From assembly GCA_916613615.1 (NCBI GenBank), contig OU744720.1, forward strand, positions 76,473,338-76,537,337: a DNA stretch of 64,000 nt, in the 5' to 3' direction. The notes beneath the pieces are model-generated. The model made no database searches. It saw only the letters and a list, made by a program, of their open reading frames with translations, and was not told the origin of the DNA. Numbering within the stretch: position 1 is the first letter of the stretch; every line of letters starts with the position of its first letter. The position numbers were made by a program, and so were the translations under genes. The DNA is from Steromphala cineraria (lineage: Eukaryota > Mollusca > Gastropoda > Trochida > Trochidae). Below are positions 48,061-59,637 of the stretch, piece after piece.

Positions 48061-49221
48061 ATGGATGCGTATGAAGCAAACAGCCGGAAGTCAAGTATTT
48101 TACTTCCGGTGACAGTAGTGTCCGCCATATTGATGGCGGTTGGAGTGGTCGGTAATGTAACGGTTGTGTTCGTGATGGCAACTAGGATGTCCAAGAAAGC
48201 TATCAACTGTTTTGTGATGACCCTAGCGTCCATAGACCTGTTCAGTTGTATTGTCTGCGTTCCGATTGACGTGGTTGAGCTCCGGTACCCGTACCTCTTC
48301 ACCTTCCCGGCGCTGTGCAAACTCCTCCGCTTCACCCGCTCTCTGAGCACTTCCTCATCCGGGTTCCTGCTAATCGCTATTGCTGTAGAACGCTACCGGC
48401 TTATCTGTAGATACCACAAGGCTCACTTCACAGGTCGTCAAGCGTTCGCCATCTGCGGGTTCGTGTTCCTTTTAGGGTTCTTGGTGTCCTGGCCGTCGGG
48501 TATACTATTCGGTCTGAAGACGGTGTCCCTGCTTCATCACGTCAACGGGACTGAGTGCTCTATCAGTGACGAATTTCAACACTCGACCTTACCGGTTTTA
48601 TACTACTCTCTATTAATTGTGCTGTTCTTTGGGACCTTCATTTCGCTGTGTGTTTTGTACGCTTTTGTTGGATTGAAGATCTGGAAAGGACGAAAACTGA
48701 GACCAGTGCGGTATTCCGGTGTAAGGTCGAATTCAATTGCAACTTTAACTCGCGAGAAAGTAAACAACAATTCTGAATTTGCCGCAGAAATTTTTGAATT
48801 TTCCGAAAACATGTTCGAAAGTTTAAGAAGAGGGACGTCAATGTTTGGTGAAAAGATTCCAAAGAAGAAAGAATATAGCCGGAGACGGACTACTTTCATA
48901 ATGGTGATAATGACGTCAGTGTTTCTTGTGAGTTGTCTTCCTTACGTCATCATATCCATCTGCAGGTTTCTCATCAGTGACATTGACCTTCATATATCGG
49001 ATGCTGCCGAGGTCTTCTTCCATTTTAGTCTCAAATCCTTCATGGTGAGTGCAGCAATCAATCCCTACATATATGGTTTCTGCAACGAACGTTTTAAAAG
49101 GGAGCTTATGACAATGTCCTTAGTGAACAGGGTTAAGTGTCAACCTTCGCCGACTGGGGACGGTTCTTATTCCAGTCAGACTCCGCCATGTTCCACAGCG
49201 GCCGGGGAGGACACCGTATGA
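48061..49221 (+). CDS. Rhodopsin-class (class A) GPCR, orphan, distinct from the 5' cluster
   Basis: A complete 386-residue receptor in one exon. TM1 has GN at N32, TM2 D59, TM3 starts at Cys86 and ends in ERY 110-112, ECL2 has Cys166 within a GTECSISD block like that of the other receptors, TM6 has SCLP with P294, and TM7 has NPYIY 334-338. Position 3.32 is Arg, so an amine ligand is unlikely. The third intracellular loop (about 205-275) is long, with Ser-rich and basic parts. The C-terminus ends DTV, which fits a class III PDZ ligand. Coding sequence is more GC-rich than in the other receptors. Shared blocks around TM2 (DLFSC...VP...V.LRYPY.F) mark it as a distant member of the same subfamily. 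The ligand is unknown; a peptide is the likeliest class. Confidence 0.9.
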   Translation: MDAYEANSRKSSILLPVTVVSAILMAVGVVGNVTVVFVMATRMSKKAINCFVMTLASIDLFSCIVCVPIDVVELRYPYLFTFPALCKLLRFTRSLSTSSSGFLLIAIAVERYRLICRYHKAHFTGRQAFAICGFVFLLGFLVSWPSGILFGLKTVSLLHHVNGTECSISDEFQHSTLPVLYYSLLIVLFFGTFISLCVLYAFVGLKIWKGRKLRPVRYSGVRSNSIATLTREKVNNNSEFAAEIFEFSENMFESLRRGTSMFGEKIPKKKEYSRRRTTFIMVIMTSVFLVSCLPYVIISICRFLISDIDLHISDAAEVFFHFSLKSFMVSAAINPYIYGFCNERFKRELMTMSLVNRVKCQPSPTGDGSYSSQTPPCSTAAGEDTV

Positions 49222-50066
49222 ACCATATGTGGGTCACAGGACTGGGTCCTCAGAAAATGACCTAGTAAATATGTCGATATTCCATAAGTAAAGTATTGTT
49301 GTACTGACTGTGTTAGTGCCTTGGATATATGTATAAATGCAAAAAAAATCCTCTTTAAAACATTAACAAAAGGTCTTCTTTGAGTAAGGCCAGTTTGTTT
49401 ATTATGCCAAGGAATTTAATTCTTAGGACGAAATTGACTAGATGAGTGCTGGGGAGACTTTCGATACATTTTGGTTGATCGATTATACCTTACAGTGTAA
49501 ATATCCATAGATTCGATTGAAGTTCCCTCAACAATACCAACTTAAGGAGAAAATATTATGTAATGTTATTGAAGTAATGAGATTTTTATGAGCATTTCTG
49601 AACGAATTATCGAATACAAAAAAGTAAAACATTCCATATTGAGACAAACTGTCGAAGGAACGTGAAAAATCGGTTCATAGATGAACAGTTCAACATTCAA
49701 AACAAGTATGCTTTATAGCAGATTATACAATATGTATGTTTGTACGACAATATCTATCTGTTTGTATGATTCAGAAAATTATATCATCTTGTTAATGATA
49801 TTTTGGTAATACTACATTGTTTGATAACTTAACCGTGTACCGAACATGCATATTGTCATTTTACCAATCAGTTGTTTGATCTATATCACTTATTAATACG
49901 AGAAATGTTGAATTGTTATATAAGTTATCTTTTTTTATGATAATATTTCCATGTTTCGAAATTCTATAAAGCTGTGAGGGCTCTTACATGTATTTCATTA
50001 TCATAAACTTCATTGCCATTGCTCTGTTGATCTGATGACCACAACATCCGCAATAATCTGTTCAGT
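49222..50066. other. 3' flank of the fourth GPCR
   Basis: Probably 3' UTR followed by intergenic DNA. No canonical polyadenylation signal was picked with confidence. Confidence 0.4.
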
Positions 50067-50434
50067 TTAAAGGGGCAGTAGCACGTTTTTAGGGGGAGTA
50101 TAAGGTGATGTCAGGAAAATGAAAATAAATGGTTCCAATTGAAAGACAATGTATTTAAACTAAATGAAGCAGTAATTTTTCTATGAACTATGTAACGTAA
50201 AGTTTAACCATACGACTCATTTTCCTTACAAAAATGAATAAAAGGTGTTCACACAAAAATGGCCGCCAATGGATTTTACGTGAATCCTCATACTTTGTCC
50301 TCTGACTATGAGTGATTGGTTTGTGTAATGAGATTGTTGACACTGTCAATATAATTCATTTAACATTAACTTACAATCATAAGTGAAATATTTAGAATAT
50401 AAAATTATCAAAAAACGTGCTACTGCCCCTTTAA
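50067..50434 (+). mobile_element. TTAA-type MITE, copy 7
   Basis: TTAA at 50067-50070 and 50431-50434 flank AGGGGCAGTAGCACG and CGTGCTACTGCCCCT. Total 368 bp. Confidence 0.92.
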
Positions 50435-53223
50435 AACCTTAGATAGAACCATGAACACCTGTAAATAATCTGGACCTAAATATGCATTTGTCAATAATTT
50501 GTATCTAAATGTACATTTGTAAATAAAGTCAGCAATTTAAGACCAGTTGTTTTCACATCCCTTTGCTGTTGACAGACATGTTAATTGTCACGTATGCATC
50601 ATAATATTTTGTATTAATATGTATTAAAAATATTGAGGAAACGTATATTTTGAAGACAATGACGGGATGTTTACATGTTGAACTTGGGGAAGAAGAATCT
50701 GAATAACTTCCTTCGTCATATCTACACACTCAAGTACATAACTGAGGATGTCTTTAGATCACTAAAATTTCTAAGCCAGTCATTAAATTTAACACAATTA
50801 ATATACAACTTGAATGCTAATCGACATTCACATGTCATTGAAGTTTGAACTCGGACCTGAGAAATCAACAATAACATGTTCATTTGTAAATGTTAATGAA
50901 TATATACCCCTGATCTTGTGAACGTCTATAATCCATGTAACCATTTTAGAAATAATGGGGTCACGGATATTTATCGTATCATTGAGCTTCCCTTGCGACA
51001 TATGCCTTATAGTTGATCTGAAGAGAATCTCTGTGCCCCTGTGGACCAATTGTTTACTTTTATTCACGTTGGAACCCAGAAATATCTCATATTCATTTAT
51101 TCATTTAAAGAACCCTGTCTAGATAAAGCAAACCAAACTTTCCTTTAACATGAGATATTATCATTATTTTGTTTTTCTTGTAAGAGATATTATTATTTGT
51201 TTGTCTTGAAGTCTTTCAAATATGTTGTCACTTGAAAATTCTATATGCTCAACAAATATTTCAATGTGTTACTCTTTAACATTCAGATTTGTATAAAGAT
51301 ATATAACACTTTCTTTGGTGGTTGGAATATTGCACTTCAAAGTACAAATCTTGGTTTTCCAAACCTGGAGATACGTTAGCCTCGCAGAAATGAATAATCG
51401 AAGTATTTCTTCAGATCCACTGATTGCATAATTATTCAAATGCCGATGAACCATTATGTGCTTCGTAATGTGTTTTATCCGATCATCTAAATGTATACTC
51501 CTAAATGTATGTAGAAAATCATAATGCTTGTTTGCAAAATATTGCTCCTTTATGCTTCTTAAAATTTTGAGGATAAATCACATTAAATGTTCTGAAAGTT
51601 GTGATCCAATAAACCATATTAAACAATAAGGATTTAACGTTGAATATTAACAACCACACAACCACACAACCACATCAAAATTTATGATGCTTTAAAAGAA
51701 AATCTGTCACGGTTTTTGGGAAATTAGGAACATTATTTTATATTCACTGTGATGACGGCTTTTCAGAATGCTAGCAATAATTGACACGGTCGGATGTTGT
51801 TCAGATGAGAAATCGTTGAAAAAAAACAATAATAGTCATTGCCAGGTATCTAAATATTTGTCCATAGATATAACAGACACGAACGACAGCATATACTAAT
51901 ATATCCAAATAATCACGCAAATGCGATCAAATTATAATTCGATACATTGAATATATATTCGTTCATTTGGGTTCTCAATTTGACAGGCGTTCAAGTGAAG
52001 AAACAATAAGAAATAAATTTCCTGGATGTACAATTGTAAACTTTAGATTGATTTGAATTTCAAATAAGTTAGATTAGTGTTTGTTAGATGCCTGACTATC
52101 TGATCAATTGGCCAACGTGAAAGCAATTACACAGCCAGCTTATTTTCAAAGCGAACTATGTAACTAATAAACTTAGATCATCATTACGAAAAAGACAAGT
52201 TTTGAAAATAATTTTCCTTTTGAAAAACATTTAAACTATTGATACATATATTCATCAATTATAAAGCTCTTTCATATGAAGTATTAAGTTATTTCTACAA
52301 TGAATGATAAATTTAATCGATAAGGCATACTTGAATGAACAATAACTTCATCGACAATACGTTTCAGATATGGGTTAACAAACTAAAGGTCAGTTTTCTA
52401 GCATGAGTGTAATGGCCTTATCTTATTTCAAAGAGAAAAAACTAGCTTCTTATAGCACTGCTCGGGAAATAACGGAAGATAGTATTACATATCGTTCTAT
52501 TAAAACTTCATGATATTTGACACATTCTCTTTCGTCGTTCAATTCAAGCTAAGTCAGTGATCTTTGACCTTTGGCCAATGACCCTGTACGGAAGGAACAA
52601 GGAAGTATTTGAAGTTGTAACGATTACCACAATGGGTGTACTATTCGAACAACTCAACAACAGGAAAGGCAGTTTTTCACCCAAAACGTGATTTTTAGAC
52701 AAATACGTCAAATACTTGAGGGTTGGAAATAAAATCGAAGAAACATCATTTCTCTTCTGCGAACAAGACACTATGAAGTCAACATTTTGTTTGATTTCAA
52801 CAAAACTATATTCAAAATCAAAATCAACACAATTGGACAATCAGATTCTTATCTCCTCTGAAGATATTTTAGTGTACAGTTTGCGCCATGCATATCAACA
52901 ATTATATGGCATGTGTGATGGTGTGAATCGATTGATAAGATATGTAAATCGCTCGCTATCGAGAAGATATGCCTGATTGACTTTGCCCTACTTGACTGTG
53001 ACTCAAACAATCAACTACATACATCTTTTCGATAGAAAGACGTTATTTGTTGTCAAGATTAAAAGTCTTTAGTTGTATAATGAATTTGATATCAATAGAA
53101 TAAAGATCGACATCTGATTTCATGTAATTTAAGACATATATCACTCTAAGATTTGTAATTTGAAATCTAAGTCAAAAATAAAGGAGCAGTATTTGGGAAA
53201 TGAAATCGATGATTCAAGGCTCT
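50435..53223. other. Gene-poor DNA
   Basis: No supported gene. A short ACCACACA repeat lies near 51652-51675. The overlapping ORFs at 52544-52976 on both strands have no motifs. Confidence 0.4.
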
Positions 53224-53560
53224 TTAAAGGGGCATTGACACGTTTTTTGAAAATTTTATATTTTCAATTTTTCCCTGATAGTAGTACCTTAATACTCAAT
53301 GTATTATTTTGATAGTGTCAAAAACCTCATTACACAAACCAATCATCCATAGTCAGAGAACAAATTATAAAGATTCACATAACGTCAATTGGCTGCCATT
53401 TGTATGTGATCACCTACTATTATTTTGTGTAAGAAAAAGGAATCACATTATGTAGTACTGCTTCGTAATACATTGTCTTTCAATTCGAACTATTTATTTT
53501 CATGTTCTTGACATCACCTTATATTACCCCTAAAAACGTGCTACTCTTCCTTGTAGTATA
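53224..53560 (-). mobile_element. TTAA-type MITE, copy 8 (degenerate right end)
   Basis: Reverse orientation. TTAA at 53224-53227 is followed by AGGGGCATTGACACG. The other end, AAAACGTGCTACTCTTCC near 53550, has diverged and its TTAA is lost. This is the oldest-looking copy. Confidence 0.8.
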
Positions 53561-54457
53561 GATTAGTAAGTGTATATCTATTACATAGCTACTGTTTGCC
53601 ATGTTTTTAACAGTAAATTTAGTGTTCATTGTATAACAAATAACCGTTTTATAACGAGGATAAAGATGTAGACAGAAAAGATGGAAATGTTTCAGTGAGG
53701 AAGTAGGAAAAGTGCGCTTAATGCTTACACGGAATAAATTTCTTCATATAGGATGCTCACACTTTTCTAAGGCAATACTACTATATTTGGTTTACTGTCG
53801 GTAAGGCATGACTGTACATTCCACACATACAACTCTTTGGACACATAACATCCCTTTATAAAGTATTAACTGAAATATTTCTATTGCTCCATTTTTAACG
53901 AGCGACATGTACTACTTTGAATTCGTTATGCTCTATTTAATATAGTACAATCACAACAGCTAACCTTTTGAACGAGAGTTGTAGATAAAGGTGTTTACAC
54001 ATTGCTAAATTCTTAACATAAATTTCCCCATTGCGAAATGTTACCACCCGCCTATGCAATGTACACATCTTGAGCTTAAGTTACACCCTACAGACCCCAT
54101 TCAGTGGTCACGTGACGAGGGTAGATCACTACTTCCTTATCGTGGAGGGAACATTGGACAAACGGACAAACGGATATACGGACTAGTTATACCAGTAACA
54201 TACCTTACTTCATACTTCTTATGAGGACACTGTCTGGGTTTAGTTCAAAGGATACCTAATGGGATTACCCTTCTGTTTATGAAATCTTATATAAGGTAAG
54301 ATGATTGACCTCGTTATGGGACACGTTTTCTTTATTCTCTAAAGACTAAACTTGTTTATTGTGATGGTACAGTTTGAATAATGATACAATTGTCATATGT
54401 CACCTTTCAACCATAGTTCTTAATATGGATGTAAATCGTATCTTTCTGTGTCTAAAT
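53561..54457. other. Gene-poor DNA
   Basis: No gene or element recognised. Confidence 0.4.
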
Positions 54458-54522
54458 CATTCCCTCTCAACACGGGTAGCTCCATTTAAGAAACCCTAAC
54501 CTACCTCTGTGGGAAGAGAATT
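54458..54522. mobile_element. 65-bp degenerate foldback element, CATTCTC family
   Basis: Ends CATTCCCTCTC and GAAGAGAATT, with arms sharing GGGTAG / CTACCTC. Flanks TGTCTAAAT (54449-54457) and TGTCCAAAC (54523-54531) match at seven of nine positions, both differences being C/T changes. Confidence 0.5.
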
Positions 54523-54565
54523 TGTCCAAACCACAAAATGAGGTAACTCTTTTAGTACCCAATGT

Positions 54566-54652
54566 CAATCTAGTTAAAACTAGCTGTAATGTATACGTTC
54601 CCTAAGTCCTCACGTCAGGACGTATACATTACAGCTAGTTTTAACTAGATTG
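54566..54652. mobile_element. 87-bp perfect hairpin with 10-bp flanking repeats
   Basis: Two 33-bp arms (54566-54598 and 54620-54652) are exact reverse complements around a 21-bp spacer. Flanks TACCCAATGT (54556-54565) and TACTCAATGT (54653-54662) match at nine of ten. The ends, CAATCTAG/CTAGATTG, differ from the CATTCTC family. The minus-strand ORF that begins downstream runs only into its edge. Confidence 0.8.
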
Positions 54653-54662
54653 TACTCAATGT

Positions 54663-55250
54663 CAAAATCACAACGAAGAATGATGACCATGAATAGTATT
54701 TTGAAAATCTTTTTAAAACTGTTGATAGTGACTTGCGGAAATTCAAGTGGAAATCCAGTTTACATAAGCAACCCGTATATCGGCCTCTACGTACTGCTGT
54801 AATATATACCCGTAGATAGTATAGGCGCTGTAGATCAAGGGTAACCTGGTTAAACGGCAAACCCGTAGGGTAGGTAGCTGACAAGCACTGGAGCAGAACT
54901 AGTGTAGAGATATACCTACCTATACTTATGTACATAGATAAGAGTATACATGTGCTATTGAGTCTCACCTGTAATTTAAGGTGTCTATCTCAACCAGGCG
55001 GCGCCAAGGTCGAATCGTCACTTCAGGTGATGAAAGTGTTACATCACGTTTTCTGCTACGAGTTTCTGATTGACATGCATGTTGAGGGGAAAACAGTATG
55101 GCTTCGGTATAAAAGTTCTAAGAAAAGATACTGGAAAATTACAAATTGGTTTTTGATAAATCGAATAATGTTTCATAGGGAGGTAATACCTACCGTAGCT
55201 AATTAAAGGGCCACCGTTTTTTTTTCATTTTTATCTTGAAAGAAAAAAGT
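54663..55250. other. Gene-poor DNA
   Basis: ORFs at 54645-54968 (minus) and 54928-55206 (plus) have no recognisable domain or splice context. Confidence 0.35.
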
Positions 55251-55251
55251 T

Positions 55252-55412
55252 AAAAATTCAAGATCCTTTATTGAAATTTCAAGATCCTTTATTGAAATTT
55301 CAAGATACTTATGTTGAAATTTTAAGATACTTATGTAGAAATTTTAAGATACTTATGTTGAAATTTTAAGATACTTATGTTGAAATTTCAAGATACTTGT
55401 GTTGCAATTTCA
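55252..55412. repeat. 22-23-bp degenerate minisatellite, about seven units
   Basis: Units of the form AAATTTTAAGATACTTATGT. The left units read CAAGATCCTTTATTG and the right ones AAGATACTTATGTTG, showing two local variants. Confidence 0.9.
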
Positions 55413-56086
55413 TCCACCGTACCAGAGAGTCAGGGATGTTAGTGTCAAGTATTCGAAATTTAAAACAAGACATATACCCTTTTTATTAAACTTAACATTG
55501 TTGTGAGTTGTCAAAATGATAAACGTTTATACAATAGGCTTCTAAAGAATAAATGATCTGGAAACAATGATGCATATCCGCTTAATGGAGAAATCGGAGG
55601 CGAGACTGTGATAACTTGGTCTTGCCCTAAAGATGCAATCTACACAGTGTGCACAGGCAATCGAGAATAATCAAATAGAAAGTTAAAACAATCAAAATCA
55701 AGTCCAAATACGATCAGATAAAATATATCCTCCCTCTAAACAATAGACTAATTTCCTGTGACAGTATGTGATGTTTTAGACGTGACTTGTAGGCGACGCT
55801 ATATTTCAAGTAAAAAACCAATGCAGATGTGCATTACATACAAAAGCACTACAACACATATAGCGTGTGAACTGTGTTCGACGTGTTTCAATAAATTCTT
55901 ATAGCCAATGCAGTCAAGACAACTATAGCTATTCCTTGCTATAATTTTTATTTGATACTCAATATTCAGGAATAAACCCAGTAGTTGGTGACGTACAATA
56001 AATATTGTCCCAGTTTTAATTTAGGGAAGTGGCATTAAAGATTATGTGAATTTGACTCTTTCACATTCTCCCTCTATTGTGCAGAT
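55413..56086. other. Gene-poor DNA
   Basis: Nothing recognised. Confidence 0.35.
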
Positions 56087-56289
56087 TTAAGGAAGAGGAT
56101 TATATGGATGACAACTTCTTTTTTCATTTTGACACAGCTCCTGTTGTCGTTCTCATGCATTAGGCGACGTTTCAACATAGCTCCTAGTGTCGTTGTCAAG
56201 CATTGCTTGACAAAGACACTATAGGAGCTATGTCGAAACGTCGCCTAACATGAATAAAGAAGTTGTCATCCATATAATCCTTTCCTTAT
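56087..56289. repeat. Large imperfect palindrome, about 200 bp
   Basis: The outer arms pair ATTATATGGATGACAACTTC (left) with its complement ending near 56280. The inner arms pair about 48 bp around 56205, including GGCGACGTTTC and CATAGCTCCTA. The left arm carries an extra 30-bp partial duplicate (ACAGCTCCTGTTGTCGTTCT). The right arm's AAACGTCGCC...AATAAAGAAGTTG module is shared with the insertion at 11746-12004. Confidence 0.8.
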
Positions 56290-56710
56290 TGTATTCCAAT
56301 GTTATCGCATATCCGATCGAGTATGATTGTTGACTTAAGACTTTCTTCTAGAGATAACTGGCTTGATGAATGCATGTGTGATCAACTGAGTTTTGTTGAA
56401 CTCCTAGCAGGCTTCCTATAACCCTTAGAATGAACACCTGTGTTTTAGGATAGTGACTGATTGCCAGAGGAATAAACAACTATCGTGCACATGATAGACT
56501 TTCACATACTGGAATCCTTGGAAGATCCAGTATCAGACTTGCTTGCACTTTGGCAGCAACGAATACCTAATTCGGAGAAAAATAAAATAAAATCTAGTCG
56601 TGCGCGACAAAGACGGTTTCCAAGCGTATGTTTAGAAACAGGAAGTTGTGAAATGGTCACACTTGATTGGCCTTTATGTCGGCTATCGTAGCAGTCATTA
56701 TAGTAAATTA
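56290..56710. other. Gene-poor DNA
   Basis: A 68-codon ORF (56485-56691, plus) has no recognisable domain. Confidence 0.35.
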
Positions 56711-57066
56711 TCTCCCATTTAATGAATTTTGGTCCGATTTTCCCTAGATTGGTTGCAAAATTTTACCAAATATTCGAAGAATACAATAGAATTACTTTTA
56801 AAGATATTTAACTCTGATAATGGATCTTTAAGTTTTGTTCGTTATTGTAATTTAACCCACGTTTCAAACCATTCAGACCTTTGAACTATCTCCCATTTAA
56901 TGAATTTTGGTCCGATTTTCCCTAGATTGGTTGCAAGATTTTACCAAATATTCGAAGAATACAATAGAATTACATTTAAAGATATTAAACTCTGATAATG
57001 GATCTTTAAGTTTTGTTCGTTATTGTAATTTAACGCACGTTTCAAACCATTCAGTCCTTTGAACTA
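56711..57066. repeat. Tandem duplication of a 178-bp unit
   Basis: 56711-56888 and 56889-57066 are nearly identical, both starting TCTCCCATTTAATGAATTTT, with a handful of differences. The duplication is recent. Confidence 0.95.
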
Positions 57067-57559
57067 AAGTTCATGATTATGACATCAAGGAACTATGATC
57101 TACGATAAAAATCATACATGCTGACAATAAGTTTGGAACTTGAATGCAAATTTAGTTTACTGATTCTCAGCAAATGACGACAGATCACAATGAACACTGT
57201 TAGGAAGAAAGGACATTTTATTGAATACATCTCTACTTCTATCTATTATTTTCACTCTGAAATAAAACCTGGAGAGAAATGACAACAGAATTACGTTACA
57301 AGAGTTCGACCTTTCGGCATCATTGCGTTACCATCCCTTTATTTGTTAGAACATTCATTATATCAACCAATAAATACAGGAGAAAAAACTTCTGAATTGG
57401 TGGACAAATTGTCAAATTTAGCAGAAGCAGGTAATTGAATAATCGCGTATCAGCAATGTTTCATTATAGAGGGCAGCCAAAAACGTTTTATCAAATGTGT
57501 AATAATCTTATCTTTCTTTATTTAATGGTAAACCTTTAAAAATAGAGCCATTGGCTCTG
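57067..57559. other. Gene-poor DNA
   Basis: Nothing recognised before the repeat element that starts near 57560. Confidence 0.35.
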
Positions 57560-59372
57560 TAGCTCATCAGGCATCATATCAAGTTTGCTTTATACAGGCC
57601 AGATGAGTTAAAAATGAAACTAATGTTTTCTATTGCAAGAAAATGTAACGATTTCGGAATACATTTCCTTACCCAAATGATTTATTATTATTCAACACTT
57701 TCTAGATCGCCAATATTAGACAGTGAAAGGAGTCCACACTAAAATATCCAAGGAGAAATAAATTTGCCATAGACTGTCATCTTATGGAGAAAAATATAGG
57801 TTTTTAAGATTGTGACCCCTATGACCCTATCTGGGGTCATGGGGTCACGAAACCTACAGTTTAAAATCCCAATTGGCTAAGGAGTCTACATGCAGTCTTT
57901 CAGCTCAATAGACCTTTTGGAACTGAAGATGATGATGAAAATAAGTTTTTAAGGTTGTGACTCCTGTGACCCTAATTTGGGTAATAGGGTCACGAAATCT
58001 ACAGTTTAGAATCCCCATTGGCCAAGAAGTCTGCACATATAATTTCAGCTCTCTAGACCTTTTGGAACTTAAGAAGATGATGAAAATAGGTTTTTAAGGT
58101 TGTGACCCCTGTGACCCTAATTTGGGTCACAGGGTCACCAAGGTTCAAATTAGACTCCTAATTGTCCAAGGAGTCTGCACATATCATTTTTAACTCTCTA
58201 GTCCTTTTTTAATCTGGAGAAGAAGATGAGAATTGGTTTTTAAGGTTGTGACCCCTGTGACCCTAATTTGGGTCACAGGGTCACCAAAGTTCAAATTAGA
58301 CTCCTAATTGTCCAAGGAGTCTGCACATATCATTTTTAACTCTCTAGTCCTTTTTTAATCTGGAGAAGAAGATGAGAATTGGTTTTTAAGGTTGTGACCC
58401 CTGTGACCCTATTTGGGGTCATGGGGTCACGAAATCTACAATTAAGAATCCCAATTGGCAAAGGAGTCTGCACATATCATTTTTAACTCTCTAGTCCTTT
58501 TTTAATCTGGAGAAGAAGATGAGAATTGGTTTTTAAAGTTGTGACCCCTGTGACCCTATTTGGGGTCATGGGGTCACGAAATCTACAATTAAGGATCCCC
58601 ATTGGCCAAGGAGTCTGCACATATCATTTTTAACTCTCTAGTCCTTTTAGAACTGGAGAAGAAGATGAGAATTGGTTTTCAAGGTTGTGACCCCTGTGAC
58701 CCTAATTGGGGTCACAGGGTCAACAAAGTTACAAATTAGAATCTCCATTGGCCAAGGAGTCTGCACATATCATCATTAACTCTCTAGACCTTTTGGAACT
58801 GGAGAAGAAGATGAAAATAGGTTTGTAAGGTTGTGACCCCTGCGACCCTATTTGGGGTCCCAGGGTCACCAAAGTTACAAATTAGAATCCCCATTGTCCA
58901 AGGAGTCTGCACGTATCATTTTTAACTCTCTAGACCTTTTGGAACTGGAGAAGAAGATGAAAATAGGTTTGTAAGGTTGTGACCCCTGTGACCCTATTTG
59001 GGGTCATGGGGTCACGAAATCTACAATTAAGAATCCCCATTGGCAAAGGAGTCTGCACATATCATTTTCAAGTCTCTAGTCCTTTTAGAACTGGATAAGA
59101 AGATGAAAATAGGTTTTTAATGTTGTGACCCCTGTGACCCTATTTGTGGTCATGGGGTCACGAAATCTACAATTAAGGATCCCCATTGGCCAAGGAGTCT
59201 GCACATATCATTTTTAAATCTCTAGTCCTTTTAGAACTGGAAAAGAAGATGAAAATAGGTTTTAAAGGTTGTGACCCCTGTTTCCCTATTTGGACGACGG
59301 ACGGACGACTGACGGACGCCGGACGACGGGCCATGCCATAAGCCCCTCTGGACTTTCAGTCCTGATGAGCTA
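57560..59372. mobile_element. TIR-bounded element with ten 146-bp tandem repeats
   Basis: TAGCTCATCAGG at 57560-57571 and its exact complement CCTGATGAGCTA at 59361-59372 bound the element. Inside, GGAGTCTGCACATAT-type landmarks fall at about 57881, 58027, 58170, 58316, 58463, 58610, 58756, 58902, 59048 and 59193, a period of 143-147 bp. Each unit holds GTGACCCCTGTGACCCTA and its near complement GGGTCAC. The right end carries a GGACGACGG-type run. The layout resembles bivalve pearl-type elements with about 160-bp core repeats, but that identity is not shown. Confidence 0.8.
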
Positions 59373-59637
59373 AAAATCATATGAAATCATTTTGCATCAT
59401 ATAGGGAAATATCTCGGAAATCACATGACAAAATACTTTCTGTAATTATTCAAACAACGCAACACAAAATCGATATAACATAATAAACTGATGATAATAA
59501 GTCCATGGAAATTAATGTACCTGGATATCCGTGTGTTTATATTGGTTGCAGACTTGAAGAGAAATTAGGTATTTGCCTTTATATCTTAATTGGAATTTTT
59601 TAAACCTTGACATAAAGTTGATGTTTCAGAGATTTAT

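Noticed and set aside
48045..48899. Minus-strand ORFs of 101, 98 and 74 codons
   Set aside because: They are antisense shadows of the receptor at 48061-49221 with no motifs of their own.
54645..55206. ORFs of 107 and 92 codons
   Set aside because: One runs into a hairpin element edge and neither has a recognisable domain; no supporting splice sites.
57780..59290. CRISPR array (regular repeats)
   Set aside because: The whole 146-bp unit repeats, with no short repeat/unique spacer pattern and no cas genes, in a eukaryotic context.
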